Assembly (NCBI RefSeq): GCF_029168945.1
Contig: NC_083604.1
Coordinates: 73,424,211 to 73,488,210, forward strand
From: Cannabis sativa
Lineage: Eukaryota; Streptophyta; Magnoliopsida; Rosales; Cannabaceae
DNA: 64,000 bases
Direction: 5' to 3'
This document shows positions 11,212-24,535 of this stretch, piece by piece. Made by a program: the position numbers and the translations under genes. The notes below the pieces were generated by a model. The model was not told the DNA's origin, made no database searches, and saw only the letters and a list, made by a program, of their open reading frames with translations. Every line of letters begins with the position of its first letter. Within the stretch, counting starts at the first letter, position 1.

Positions 11212-11216
11212 ATATG
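11212..11216. repeat. Target-site duplication ATATG, right copy
   Basis: This is identical to 2136-2140 and closes the Sirevirus insertion. Confidence 0.95.
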
Positions 11217-11770
11217 AAATTGGATGTGAGCTGGTTTTGAAAGAAGTTAGTTAAAATTCGAAGTATGCTTTCTCGTGGTGACATTTTTCAAGCAGGCCAG
11301 AGTGGTAACTTCAAAATCAGCACATTTTATGATAAATTTCTCACTAGTTGTAACAAGGTTAAGAATTGTAGAGCTATTTGATGAGGTTGTTAGCAAATAA
11401 AAAACAATTCTATTGTCTACTATACTACCTCCCATGAAATGAAAATCCATAACCTCAATTGTTATGGATGCTCACCTCCTCTTTGAATGTATTTCTCTAA
11501 AAAGATTGTTTAGCAAGTGATCATTCGATTGTTGGGCAGCCTATAGATCATCATGCTTGTCTTAATTGGATGATCAACATTACTATCCAACATTACTTTT
11601 GCTGCTATGGCAGCTACAGTTTACTATTGGCTCAATAGGAATAATTTTGTTTATGAAGGAAAGTTTATATAATTATTTCTTGTATGGATAGATTGGATAT
11701 ACAATCGATATTAGTTAGAATCTTACTTGGTAGGATAAAAAGTGTGGTTTATTTGTAGCATATAGTTTGA
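11217..11770 (+). pseudogene. LINE remnant (zinc-binding RT tail), split by the Sirevirus
   Basis: Joined in sense to bases just left of 2136, this reads as a damaged C-terminal tail of a plant non-LTR retrotransposon. One segment is KLDVSWF, a stop, then KKLVKIR. It is followed by SRGDIFQAGQSGNFKIST and later AATVYYWLNRNNFVYEG. These resemble the RT zinc-binding region and the following tail seen in plant LINEs. Stops and frameshifts are frequent. The Sirevirus is therefore nested in an older LINE. Confidence 0.6.
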
Positions 11771-11777
11771 TTTAGTT

Positions 11778-12085
11778 CACTACAAAAAAATTTATTTTTA
11801 GTCACAATAAAATTTATGGTATAAAATAAAAATGGTGTGACTAATTATAAATTATCATTACTATATTGTGATTAAAAGATCCGTGACTAAAGATATTAGT
11901 CATAAAAATTATAATTTATTGTGAATAAATATGTTTTTAAGCACAATATTTATTGTGACTAGAAGTAAATTAGCGAGAACAACTTGTATCTTAGTCATAT
12001 CTTAATAAGTAACTTTTTATTTTAGCTAAAATTTATATTTAATTACAAAAATTTATATTGTGAATAAGAACTTCTTATCATTAAA
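11778..12085. mobile_element. CACTA-type MITE with TTAGTCAC repeats
   Basis: It begins CACTACAAAAAAA and continues with many copies, in both orientations, of the word TTAGTCACAA / TTGTGACTAA. The right end is degraded and was not fixed. Related copies lie at 15199-15528, about 22370-22440, about 52214-52526 and about 54205-54481. Confidence 0.65.
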
Positions 12086-12293
12086 TATAATTATTTTGTG
12101 TAATAAGTGCTGTTTTGGCATTATATGTATTGATTGTAGAGTGCGTTTGTTGGTTTAATTATTGAAATTCCTTTTCTTATTGAAAAAAAGAAGAAGAAGA
12201 AGAAAATCTTATGTCCTAATTGAAAGTTGGTTTTAAGCCCAAAATAATTTTCTATTAATAGTTTTTGCAAAACTGAGTATTGTTAAATATTTA

Positions 12294-13773
12294 GGGAATT
12301 TTACAAAAATACTGTTTTTGGACCAAAACTTTACAATTATACTGGGACACGGCAAAAATAATATTTTTACTGCCCCAACCCAATTTCATTACTTTTGTAC
12401 TGCCCAAGCCCAACAGCATAACATTTATACTGTGTGTGTGGGGAAACAACCTTCTTCGTGTGTGGGGAGACGCCGGAGACGGAAATCACCAAGAAAAAAC
12501 CATTAAAACCGGCAAGAATAAACAAAAGCAGTAAAATCGACGTCAATAAATAATCATGGCAAAACAACAGTAAAACAACACTAAAACAATCAAACAAAAC
12601 AAAAGAAAAAAAATGATTAAAAAAAACAAACAATCTGCTGCACAACCTCAACACCAGATGCAAAATCAACTATATTTGCAAGTCTATTCCTAGAAAATTA
12701 TAAAAAAAAAACTACTAAAACAACACTGAAACAACACAAAAACAAATGAAGCAAATATAACTACTTAGAAAAATATAAAAGAAACACACACCTCAAAACT
12801 CTCTTGTGAGTGAGCTCGTCAAATATATTTATAGGAAAACCAAAAGAAAAAAACCACAAAAATAGCCAAAGAGAACGAAGAAGAAATGTATTTATAGCCT
12901 CCATCTTCCACACTCACAGACATAACCATCACAACAAAACGAGAACACCCAGAAAATACCTATTAATTCAAATAAATAAATCATGAAAAACAACAGTAAA
13001 ACAATACTAAAACAATACTAAAACAAAAAAAACAATAAAAAAAATGATCAAAAATTAACTATGTTGTGCACATCCTCAATACTAAATGCACTATATTTGC
13101 AAGAAAAGTTCTAGAAAATTAGAACAAAAAAAAACCACACTAAATCTTATATTTTAAAAAAAAAAACATAACTAAGAACTTCAAAAAATTAAAAAAAAAA
13201 AAAAAGAAGAAGAAAAGAAAAGAAGATGAAGAAGCTAAGAACTATCACCTTCATGGTCTTCCTTCCCCTCATCATCTCAGCCATGAATTATCTCATCATC
13301 TCAGCCGGTGTTCTAAGTTTCTTTCTTTTCCTTCAATATAATTTTTTTTTTTGAATGGTTCCTTCAATATAATTAAGTATATATAATAGTAGAGTTGGAC
13401 ATCATATATATATGTTGATAGGAGAGGAGATGTACGTGGCAAGCATGCATGAATGTTATGATGTTATAACATATTAATTTTCAAATTTTACATGCAAACA
13501 AAAATACTATAAAAATGATTAAAATGCTTGTCACTTTTGTCACATCCCACATCCAATCAACTTTTCTAATAAAACAAAAAACTTTAAATATTGATGTGAG
13601 AAAATCTTATAGAGATATGTACACAAAAAAGTCTATATTGTTGATTCAAAAAAAAAAAAAAAAAAAAAAAAGTTGGCAGCCGAAAAAAAAAAAACAGTAC
13701 AAAAGTTATTTTTGGAGTGTAACAGTATAAAAGAAAGAAAATGGGAAAACACAGTAAACTGTGTAAATTTCCC
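12294..13773. mobile_element. Non-autonomous TIR element, GGGAAATTTACA family
   Basis: Left end GGGAATTTTACAAAAATACT and right end, inverted, GGGAAATTTACACAGTTTAC. The 8-bp AATATTTA flanks both sides (12286-12293 and 13774-13781). The interior includes two related A-rich blocks with words such as AAAACAACAGTAAAACAA (around 12540-12760 and 12960-13160) and a short richer stretch at 13225-13330. There is no transposase. An 8-bp duplication suggests hAT, while a 9-bp MULE with one mismatch is possible. Confidence 0.7.
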
Positions 13774-13781
13774 AATATTTA

Positions 13782-14392
13782 TTAAGATGCACATCCATTC
13801 ACATATTAAATAGTTAATTAAATTTTTAAAGTATATTTTCAAAAGAAATTTAATTTATTACTAAACAAATAAAAAGTGATAATAGATTGATTTTTTTTTT
13901 TGTAAGAACAAAAAAAGTGATAATAGTTTGGCATAAGCTATATTTTATTGTTAAAAAAAAATTACACAAAGTATCTAAAATCACACTTGTTTTTATATAT
14001 TTTTACGGGCTGTTATTTCTTTTAGAAGGAAAACAATTTTTATTTAATGTTGTTGCAATATTACATTATGTTTCCGTAATGTGAAAATAGTTTTTTTTTT
14101 TTTTAAGAACAACCCAAAAAGAAAAAGAAGGGTACAAAAAAAAACAGTATCTTAAAAACGTAAACTTTTTGTTGATTTTTGGTATTATCAAAATAATCCC
14201 CAAAGAAAATGCTATTATATTGTTCTAGATTGTAAGGAACTCCAAAAAAAAAAAAAAAAAAAAAAGGCCCAACTAAGCTAAATGCAACGTTTGGATTTGA
14301 AGTCCAAAATCCATTCATCCCCATCTAAACAAGCTTTTCAAATTTTAGCCCAAATTCCACTAGTGCTACTTCCATGTCCTGGATTGAAAAGA
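13782..14392. other. AT-rich DNA with poly-A/T runs, no gene
   Basis: This stretch has several homopolymer runs of A or T (for example near 13890, 14090 and 14250) and no recognised protein or RNA. Confidence 0.5.
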
Positions 14393-14400
14393 TTAATATT

Positions 14401-15120
14401 GGGAAACTTACAATAATACTGACTTTTGAACTAATCTTTATAAAAATACTACCATGCACACGGTAGAAATTACTTTTATATTATCTTGGTCATTTTTTTT
14501 TTCCTTTTATACTGTAAACTAAGCGCAAAATAAAATAAAAATGAGGCCTCCATCTTCCACACCCACGGACATAACCACTATAGGAACACCAGAACAATCG
14601 GAAAACAACCATTAATTCCGGTGAGATTGAGAAAAAAAACAGCGAAATTGAATTCAAATAAATAATCATGGCAAAACAACTGTAAAACAACACTAAAACA
14701 AATCAAATAAAAGAAATTAAAAAAACTAAAAAAAAGTTCTGCACAACCTCAATACCCAATATAATAGCAGTTATATTTGCAAGCCCAATCTTTAAAAATC
14801 AGAACAAAAAAAATACTAAAACAACACAAAAATAAATGTAAAACAATAAGCAGATTTAACTACGTAGAAAAACATAAAAGAACCACAATCAATAATTCCA
14901 GCAAGATGGGGCAAGAACAGTGAAATCGACGTTAAAAAAATAAATTGTGGAAAACAACCGTAAAACAACACTAAAACAAATAAAAAAAAGTAAAGAATAA
15001 ACACAGTATACTGCTATATAAAACTTATAAAAATACACAGTAAAAAAGTAAAAAAAAAAATACTGTCTAACAGTATTTTTTTAAAAAATGACAAAAGTCA
15101 GTATACCATATAAATTTTCT
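14401..15120. mobile_element. Second member of the GGGAAATTTACA TIR family
   Basis: The left end GGGAAACTTACAATAATACT matches the inverted right end, where CAAAAGTCAGTATACC lies at about 15092-15107. TTAATATT flanks the element at 14393-14400 and 15121-15128. The interior shares a block with the element at 12294-13773 (around 14545-14700 versus 12890-13030), including CCTCCATCTTCCACAC and ACAACACTAAAACAA, so both descend from the same source. It is non-coding. Confidence 0.65.
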
Positions 15121-15198
15121 TTAATATTTGTAATCAAATTCGAAATATTTGTATGACTAATTAGAGTGTATTCAGAAGTTTCAGTGTAATGTTATAAT

Positions 15199-15528
15199 GA
15201 CTACAAAAAACTACTACTTTTATAGTGACAACTTTTTAGTCACAACATAAATTTTTTGTGACTAAATGTGACTTTTAGTCACAACAAAAAATTAATTGTG
15301 ACTAAAACATAGTATTTAGTTACAAGTTATCACTAATTTAGTTTTAGTTATAACAAATATTGTGACTAAAAACACATTTAGTCACAACAAATCGTAATTT
15401 TTGTGACTAATACTTTTAGCCACGGATCTTTAAGTCACAACACAATAATGATAATTTATAATTAGCCACAACTTTTTTATCTTGAGTCACAAATTTTGTC
15501 GTGACTAAAAGTAAAATTTTTTATAATG
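15199..15528. mobile_element. CACTA-type MITE with TTAGTCAC repeats, full length
   Basis: Degenerate ends (GACTACAAAAAA and, inverted, CATTATAAAAAA) are flanked by a 3-bp AAT on each side, as expected for CACTA elements. The interior alternates GTCACAA and TTGTGAC words. It is 330 bp and non-coding. Confidence 0.6.
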
Positions 15529-15989
15529 AATTTCTGTCTTGTAATACATTTTAAAATGAAATGTGTTCAGATGAGAGATAGAAACTAGAGAAAATTATAT
15601 TGTATACCCATTTTATTTTACCTGTTTTAATTTTTACCTATATTTTTATATCCGTTAAGATATACCCAATTTTATAGATTATGTCTCCATTAGATCCCTT
15701 AGGCTAATGTAAATTATATGCTAGAGAGTGAGTGTATTTTGTGCAACCCACTCAAAAAAGTAGGTATATTTTAATAAAATATAATATGAGAGTATATTTT
15801 TGATTAATAGATACAAAAAAATTGTATTTTTCAACTTATCACTAAAAACTACTTAAAAATTTCTTTTGTATTATTTGGTGAAATAATTATTAATTACACA
15901 CAAAAATTTATACTTTAATAGTTAAAAATTAAAGTAGAAAGTTTTGAGTAATTATATACTATATTTGCATCCAACTACATAGTTATTAT
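15529..15989. other. AT-rich DNA, nothing recognised
   Basis: No gene or bounded repeat was recognised between two MITEs. Confidence 0.4.
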
Positions 15990-16745
15990 CAGTAGGAGTG
16001 TGTAGAAAGTCATCCAATCCAATTCCAACCGACCGATTCAATCTCAATCGATCCAATAGAATCGGATATCTAATCATAATTGGATCGGATTGGTAAATTT
16101 TGAAAATCCAATCGGATCGGATCGGTTGTTGGATGTGACATCCAATCTAATGGATAACCGACCAAACCGATCTAATTATCATCCAATAGTCATCCAATTA
16201 TATTTATATATTTTTAAAATACATTTATTATTTTATATATTTAATATATTTTATTTCAAAATATATATTAATTGATTTAATAATGTACATTTAACCCGTG
16301 AGATTAAAGAAAAAAAAACTTAAGATCTAAAATATTAATTTTTATCTTTCTAAACGCTAATAAAATTATCAATGCGTATTGAATAAATGTTATTTTTTAG
16401 CGGTTTTATTATAAGATCATGAGAATTAGGTTGGATTAAACTAATGTTTATTATGTATATTGGATTATAAAGTTTTAAATTATGTTTTATATATATATAT
16501 ATTTTTCTTTTTAATGAAATTAACTTAAATGGTAGCTAAAATAGAATGAATGGATCCAATCCAATCCAATAAAAAACCAGTCAATGCATATGGTTGGAAC
16601 CGATCCAATCCAATACATTCATTGGATCGGATGACTCAATTCGATTGGATTGGATCGGATGGCAATATTCAATATCCAATAAATAATTGGATTGGATCGG
16701 TTAGGTCCAAATCCATTGGATGTGATCCAATGAACATTCCTAACT
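15990..16745. mobile_element. Foldback element rich in GGATTGGATCGG
   Basis: The ends are inverted and similar (TAGGAGTG near 15993, and CATTCCTA near 16735-16742). Both arms are packed with variants of GGATTGGATCGG / CCGATCCAATCC (16010-16190 and 16545-16735) around an AT-rich centre. This organisation is known from non-autonomous hAT-like elements of plants. A target duplication was not found. Confidence 0.5.
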
Positions 16746-16756
16746 ATATTAGTAGA

Positions 16757-17201
16757 GATGAAAATTGGGCGGTTGATGTATGGAGAATGTAATTTCCGTT
16801 CCCATCTCCGCTACCTATTTATACTCATATCCCGCTTCATCCTCGTCTAATAACAGATTTGGGGTAGGGGAATACCCATCAGTTATGGAGAACCCATCAA
16901 GTATTCACTAAGACAAAATAGAAAAAAAAAAAAAAAGTAAAGCACAAATTTAAGCCTGAATATGAAAATAGACTGACCTATTTAAGAAATACAGGCAGGC
17001 ATGAAGAAAGTACGGTACGAAAATACTGGGCCTACTCTTTAAAATTGTTGGCACGACACGACAAGTACGACCTATATGTTTTTTGCCACGATATGACACG
17101 ATTTATTTTTAAAAAAACACGAATAAATACGGGTCAGACTATCACATCACAGACCAACTTACATCACTAATTACAACCAATATGGGTATATATACGCTAC
17201 T
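16757..17201. repeat. Remnants of two further non-autonomous transposons
   Basis: The stretch at 16757-16915 (ATGAAAATTGGGCGG, then CCCATCTCCGCTACC) and the stretch at 16950-17150 (GGCACGACACGACAAG, then CACGATATGACACG) look like parts of common plant TIR elements. Their boundaries could not be set. Confidence 0.35.
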
Positions 17202-17209
17202 AGTTGGAG
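17202..17209. repeat. hAT target-site duplication AGTTGGAG, left copy
   Basis: A perfect 8-bp match to 20713-20720. Eight bp is diagnostic for hAT transposition. Confidence 0.95.
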
Positions 17210-19969
17210 CAGGGCCGACCAAACCAATTTGGGGGCTTTGGACGAAAAATTAAAATTGGGCCTTTTATTAAAAATAAAATTATTAATCAATACTTCATAA
17301 ATTTAACTTAAAAAAAACAATACCTCATAAATTTCTCTACATTTATTTAGTAAATTTAAATATTCTAAATAAAAGTACAATAAAAATATTATTCAAATTT
17401 GTTGATCGATCTATCCCAAAAGTATGTCTTCCTTCTTCAAGTTTGTCATATCGAACAATCTCCAATCTATAAAACTTAATAATAACATTAGTTTATTCAA
17501 AATTATTAGAAAAAAATAACACAAATTGATTCATCTAAAAATTTATCTTTCTTGCTTTTTGGGATGCAAATTTGTTAATCAAATCTTTGTATTCAAGTTT
17601 ATCTAGCAAATTATTTTCAATTGACAACATAGCTAATCCACTCAATCTCTCTTGCAACATAGTCTTTCTTAAATAAGACTTGATTAATTTTAATTTTGAA
17701 AAACTTCTCTCTGCCGATGCAACTGTAACTGGAATTGTTAGTAATATTCTATAGGCAATGAATGCATTTGGAAATGAATCAATTTTTTTATGTAATCAAG
17801 TATCTCGATTGAACTACCACTTTTATTTGGAAAAATTTCTCTCAACACTTTTAACTCTGAAAATAAATCACAACCATCAATATCAGAAATTCCATTGTAT
17901 TTTAAAACATTTTCAAGATTTAAAGATTGATATTTTAAATCATTTTCATCAAGTGATTTTAGGTTTTTCAAATTGAATAAAAATCCAAAAATATTTGCAT
18001 ACTCTTGAAACTGTTCAAATCTATTTTTAAGTGAACAAATAATTTGGTCAACCATGAAAATAAAATAATCAATCCGAAATGATTCTTCGGCAGACTTTAC
18101 TATCTCACCATCACCAATATTTTCATTACATTGTTTTTTTCTACGAACCACACACTTTTCACAAAATTTAGGCTCAATTCCCATCTCATTTGAAATTTCT
18201 TTAGTTGTAATCATAGCTGAAACAAATCATTCTTTACTATAATTTTCAAAATAAGAAACTAGACCATTTAGCTGATTTATAGCATTATCAATTTCTATAT
18301 TTTGACTTTGTAAATTTTTACTAATTGAATTGACAGCAAATAAAATATCAAACTAAATAGTCATGCCCAATAAAAATTTAAAATTCTTTAATTCAAAAGT
18401 TGCTAGACACTTAGCTTCACTCTTTACTTTAGGACTGTCACTTGATTCTGCTAGTTCAAGCAAAGCATCTCTTATTTTTGGAGCTTGAAATCTAATTTCC
18501 TTAACACTTTCAATACAACTTTTCCAACGAGTTTGAGACAGTGATTTCATAGTTAACGTAGATATATTATTTTTCAGTATTGTCCATCTCTTAGGTGAAG
18601 AAGAGAATAATGAACATGTACGTTGTAAAATACCAAAAAATGTTACAGCTTTAACACAAGAATTAGCAACATCACAAATCACTAAATTAAGACTATGACA
18701 ACCACAAGGTGTATATAATGCTCTAGGATTTATCTCTAATAATCTTTTTTTGTACACCTTGGTGTTTTCCTTTCATGTTGGACCCATTATCATACTTGCC
18801 CTCTTATGTCATTAATGTCAAGTTTCAAACTTTCAATTTCTCTTATATAAGTTCGGTAAATAGACCTTTTTTTGAAGTATCATCTACTTTCAAAAATCCC
18901 AAAAAATATTCTTCCACTCTTATGGGACTAACTGAAGTATCTACAAATCTTAGTATAAGAGACATTTGTTCTTGATGACTTAAATTAGGAGTACAATCAA
19001 GTATAACTGAAAAATATTTTGCTTCTTTGATTTTTTTCAAAATTGTATTTTTTACTTCACTTGCTAACAATTCTATCAACTCATTTTGAATTCTATGTCC
19101 CAAATAATGATTACGAATAGCACTATTTTGAATACGTCGAACATGTTTTTGCATTATTTGATCAAATTCAGCAATCATTTCAATTAAACTCAAAAAATTT
19201 CCATTTTTCTCTTGGTAAAAATTTTCATTACTTCCCCGAAAGGCCAAATTATTTTTTGCTAGATTTTTGACACTAGCAATTATTCTTATTAAAACATTCC
19301 TCCAATGTTCTTTCTCCTTGTTAAGTCTTTCTTGAGCATCTTTATCAATTGTTCTATTTTTTGATAATCTCAAGTTTAAATCAAACCAAACACTCACGTT
19401 AACTATATGCTCATTATTTATTTCATGACTCTTCAACATAGCACTTAGATGCCTCCAATCCTTAGTTCCACTGTTGACTAATTGAAACGTATAATTCGCA
19501 CTAGATTTTGTACCAAAAATTTTGCAACAAAAATAATATACCTTATTAAATTTTTTTGAATACACTAACCATTTTCTATCATATTTTTCTCCTTTTGACA
19601 ACTTTCTTATATAATGAGAAGTAGAAAATGTCTACTATTTTCATCTTTTGGGAATTCGATGTCACTTACTTTTATTGGACCATTTTCTACTAATAATTCT
19701 ATTAATTTATTATCAAGATTTTCCCAATTTCCTGGATCATAAATATAATCTAAATCATTTTTAAGATTTCTAGCTTCCATGCTCTATTCAATATTTCTTG
19801 ACATTCTCTATCATCCATCACATCATCACACATTTCATTATTAACCTCCAAATTTTCTCTATTTAATTGTTCATTAATTTTTTCATTTGAATTACTTTCA
19901 TCTTTTTTACAAGTGACAACAAATTTTTCTAAAGCTCCTCTCTGAGAGTTAATTAAACTTTCTATTCTT

Positions 19970-20000
<31 letters not shown>

Positions 20001-20712
20001 TCATTACCTGATGAATATTTTCTACTAGACATACTTATTTTAGGCCGGAAAAATAAACTTAAAAAAATCCACAATAATTGCAATGAAAAAAATAAAATAA
20101 AAATCTAAACTATTGCATATATATATTGAAATTAACAACAATTAATCAAAATAATAATTAAAAAAAATATATATGTGTACATATTATATATATATTTCTT
20201 CTTGGCCTCTTCTATGCAAATTGCAAACCATAATTTGAAGGAGAAAGAGTAATGAAATATGAGAGCAAATATATCATGAGCAAAAATAATAAAATATATA
20301 AAAAAAGTGTGTAAAATTAAAAAAATCTCTACAATTATATATAATAGTTTCATATTCCCAATTCAGAAAAAAAAAAAGAAAAAAAAAAGATAAATGTGTA
20401 GTGTAAGTAATGGTTGGAAATTTAAAAGTCCAACCAATTAAAATTTTCAAAACAAAAAAAAACCAATAAAATTAGGCTAAAACTAACCATAAATAATTGA
20501 CTTAATTTAGTTTTTAATTTAGCAAGCATCAAGCATGCGTGTGTACTGTGTATTGACTTAGTTTTTTTTTTTTTTGTTAGTGCTAACCTTTATTACATTT
20601 ATATTATTAAAAAATATATATTGTATATTAAGGGATATAAAAAAAAATGGGCCTTTTTAATTTTGGGACCTTGTGCAATGGCCCAAGATGCTCAATGCTT
20701 GGGCCGGTCCTG
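17210..20712 (-). mobile_element. hAT transposon (ZMYM1/DUF4371 type), complete ends
   Basis: A 3503-bp element. The left end CAGGGCCGACC and the inverted right end CAGGACCGGCC agree at 9 of 11 positions. A perfect 8-bp AGTTGGAG duplication flanks it. Subterminal sequence is also related (AAAATTGGGCC versus AAAAGGCCCA context). It encodes one broken transposase on the minus strand (17535-20032). Confidence 0.9.
17535..20032 (-). pseudogene. hAT transposase, ZMYM1-like, TTF zinc finger / DUF4371 / hAT dimerisation
   Basis: Read from ATG at 20032 to TAG at 17535. The N-terminus begins MSSRKYSSGNEKL and runs into a long Lys tract (an expanded poly-A), then IESLINSQRGALEKFV, a start typical of this plant family. 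The zinc-finger segment has YYFCCKIFG (around 19520). The DUF4371 segment includes KYFSVILDCTPN with the presumed first catalytic Asp. CGCHSLNL and QTRWKS follow near 18700 and 18530. The C-terminal dimerisation motif is ASAERSFSKLKLIKSYLR (17665-17720). Frameshifts or stops split it near 19750-19600, 18840-18760, 18350-18220 and 17740, so it is inactive. Confidence 0.9.
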
Positions 20713-20720
20713 AGTTGGAG
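20713..20720. repeat. hAT target-site duplication AGTTGGAG, right copy
   Basis: Identical to 17202-17209. Confidence 0.95.
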
Positions 20721-23700
20721 TAGTCTGCATTGAGTAAATTATTCTTAATTAAGACGCTCCATCCTTTGATAAAAATGAAAATAATAAAAATAAATAATAA
20801 TGATACATTAATTATAAATTATATTTATGTGCTTAATTATGTTAAAATAATAAATAATAATTTAAGCACTAAATAATTTTTCAGAGTCTAAATACTAATT
20901 AAGTCTAAATACTAATTAAGAAGTACATATTTTATACATATATGATTATACATATTCTTCTTGGAATGAGATAAAAATTTTATTATCACATATAAGATAT
21001 ATAAACACTTTTTTGTACAATTCAACTTGTAGGTGCAGCTGGGGCTTGCATTTCTTTATATATACTGCATGTATATATGTTTTCAATTTTCGTACTCAGC
21101 TTCAAACAACATACATATAGATACAGCTTTAATAAAGATATGTATATACATGTACATATACGACTAGTGCCATTGATTTGTAATCTAGATTAGCATATAT
21201 ATACACTACTTAATTTTAAGAAAAGTACATACTGGTCCTTTTTTGTTTGTTTGAAATACGGTCCACCTTTTAATTGAGTTATTCATTGATACAATTTAAT
21301 CTCATCTTTTATATAATAATACATATATATTTATCATTTTCCACATAAATAAATATATATTAATTCTTGATGAAATAAGTATTCCATGTGTAGTCAACTC
21401 GTTATAATGTGGCGTTTTATTAAGCAAATATATATAAATAATATGTGTACAGTGAATATTAATACAGTAGGAAACTGGTTGGTGTCCTAGAAAAAAAAAA
21501 AACAGAAAACAAAACAAAACAAAAGAAGGAAAAGATAATTGGTTGGTGTGATAAAACGTCCTCTATTAATGAAAATTATTACTACGTAACTCTCTCTCAT
21601 ATTTATATAAACCTAGCTAACGTGAAAGAAGAGAATAAATATATTGACCTATATGGCTTTAAATGCATTCCCACCGCTTAGTTACAGTTATTATTTTTAT
21701 ATATATATTAATTTTTAATTTTTGACTGAGTTGTGAAAACTGATGAGAACTGCCTCACTGCATGTAAAACTCACTTTTTTTTTTTTTATTTCCTTCTTTT
21801 CTTTCTGAGCATACGTTAGTTATCACAGTTTAATTTGTAATATATATATATATATTTATATATATTTGTGCGTTTAATTAAATATGTATACGTACATGGC
21901 AAAATTGAAAAGTACATTTCCAAAAGTGTTACCTTCTGCAAAAAAAATCAAAATATTAATTGCTTTTATGTATCAATATGAGAAGGAAGGAAAAAAAAGG
22001 GTTTGGAGCAATAATGGTATGTAGCGTGAGAAGTGAAAAAAGGCCAGACAATATGAAAGAATGAAATTCTACAGTGACTTTTCGGTCTGAGTGAGAATTA
22101 GTAGTAAGAATTTAAATCCAAAAAAAAAAAAAAACTTTAATGCTGGTAAAGAATATGGTGTAACTAGCTAGACCAATCTATAGAGGGGAGGGGACCATTC
22201 TACTCATTTTTTATTCAATTATATATTTTTAATTGTCTGCCAATTGAGAGGGTTGATATAATAAAGAGTAATAAATTAATTAATACAATTTAACATAATT
22301 AAGTGAAGTTTGTAAATTTGTTTTAAATTTCCAATTCAATAGTACTACAATTAATCTTTTTTGGTGTGTGTCTGTGTTGTGTGACTAAATGTCGTTTTAT
22401 AGTCATAATTAAAAATTTATTGTGATTAAAAAGATAGCACAACATTTAGGTGTGGGTGAAGTTTTTATATTTATTTTTCAATTTATTATATATTACACTA
22501 ATAATACATTTAAACTTTTGAAGTGAAAAATATAATAGTCTATTTCTTTTTGGTTCTCACTATCAGCAAATGGGGTCCGGCATGCTATCAAGATAAGTGA
22601 AGATAATAATAATAATAATAAGGTTAATTTATTTTAATATTATAATAATAAAACCCTTTCATCTTATTGACAAAAGAATATATACTTTGTTACGTAAAAA
22701 TTAGGAAACTATATATAATAATATACGTAGAATATATTTTTATATAGATAGTTTGCTCTGTCCTCCATGTGCACTTCAAATGTACTTGTCGTTCATAATC
22801 AACGATCTTTATTGTAAAATATTTATGTATAATATATTTCGGCTCCAATTTGAAGTAACATTATATATATAGTATTAATCTATTATATAATAATATGCCA
22901 AAACAGTGATCAGCAGCGCAGTGTATTGAATTATTATATACCTATACATTTTTTATTCGAGAGAATCGTCGTTTCTTTACCAAAAGAAGAATCTAAGGTC
23001 GAGTACTAGTTAATTATGGATTTAGTAATTAAAGATAACACAAAGCTCATCATGATGTAAATAAAAAATCAAACCAAATTATACCTAAGTACGTACGTAA
23101 TATATGTTTAATTAACAATAGTCTTGATCTCAATTATATATAATTATTACACGAAATATTTACAAAGTTCGGTATAGTTTGATAAATTTTTACTGCTATA
23201 AGTACTAAATTATACATAAATATTGTTTTGTATTTTAAGGTACCGAACACAATATATACTAATTAATATGATATTTTATATTTGATTAACTGTTACTCAT
23301 TTTATTTTTTAAAAATTTTAAGGTGATCTTATGGTGTGTACCCTTAAAAGTGTCTGTTCATATTTTTTAGCATATATAAATATGTTACTTAAATTTATAG
23401 ATGATATTATGATTATGACCTCACAAAGTTTATTACTTCACAAGTTCACATATTACTCTTTCACATTTCACCCACGTACGGTGCATGTAGGTATAAAAGA
23501 AAGAAAAAGAATTTATTTAATTATTAGCTTTTGACTTACGTTGAGTTATGAATATTTATAGCCCTAACTCTAACATTTTCTTTCCTTTTGAGTCATAATA
23601 TCTATATAATCGTGTAATAAAAACTGACACTAAAAAAGGTTGACAGTAACATTAATGACTTTTAATTTAACTAATAAAAATCATCAGTAATTATTGTAAG

Positions 23701-24500
23701 TACAACTAGCTAGTTGATTATATTAATCGGCCAAATAATAATTCATCAAAAAGATGAGATTATAGAAAAGCTGATCAAAACAAATTTAATTCAATTAAGA
23801 AATTGTAATAATATTTACTCAAAAAAAAAAAATCACTTCAAATTTAAACAGAATTCATATATAATGTTAAACAATATTCCTATAATATTTTGGTACATTA
23901 TATGTTAGAAAAATCGCCGTGTTTTTTAACAAGATTTGAAGCTTTTTAATTACCGAAAAAAGGGTCAGCATCACCGTCAGCTCTTAATCCACCTCGAAAA
24001 GTGTGCCGTTTGGTACAGTTAGATAGAGTGAAATTATATACACCCCACAGGCAAATATAGCAGTGTATATGTATAATGTATGTACATTTATTTATTGGAA
24101 AAATACACCTCAGGAAAAAAAAAAAACAAAACTTAGAAACTTATATTGGAAAAATAAATATTACTGAAGTACGTAGGCCCCAATTTCTCCAATTCCAAGT
24201 CCCAAAACCCCACTTCACTCACTATATCTCAGACCACACTAGTACTTACTAATATAACACATGAACATTCGTTAAGCCTTATAATTATACAGCTCTCCTT
24301 ACAAAGATATATATATTTTTCTATTGTGTATAGTGCATCAAAAATTACTATTTTTTTACAATATTTATTAATTATTTTGAATTCTTTTATATTCTGACAA
24401 ATGTCATGTGACGGTGGGTTCCATTTATAGGGTTTAATTATAAAACTATTAAGCCAAAGGAAATTTGATTTTTAGTCGAAGAGATATATTAAAAACTGTT
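20721..24500. other. Long AT-rich intergenic region upstream of the bHLH gene
   Basis: No coding region was recognised. It contains simple repeats ((TA)n near 21841-21856, (AAT)n near 22603-22620) and a small TTAGTCAC-type MITE remnant (about 22370-22440). Short frames here are AT-driven. Confidence 0.5.
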
Positions 24501-24535
24501 CATGCACCATTAACAAGTAGGGCCGAATTCAATTG

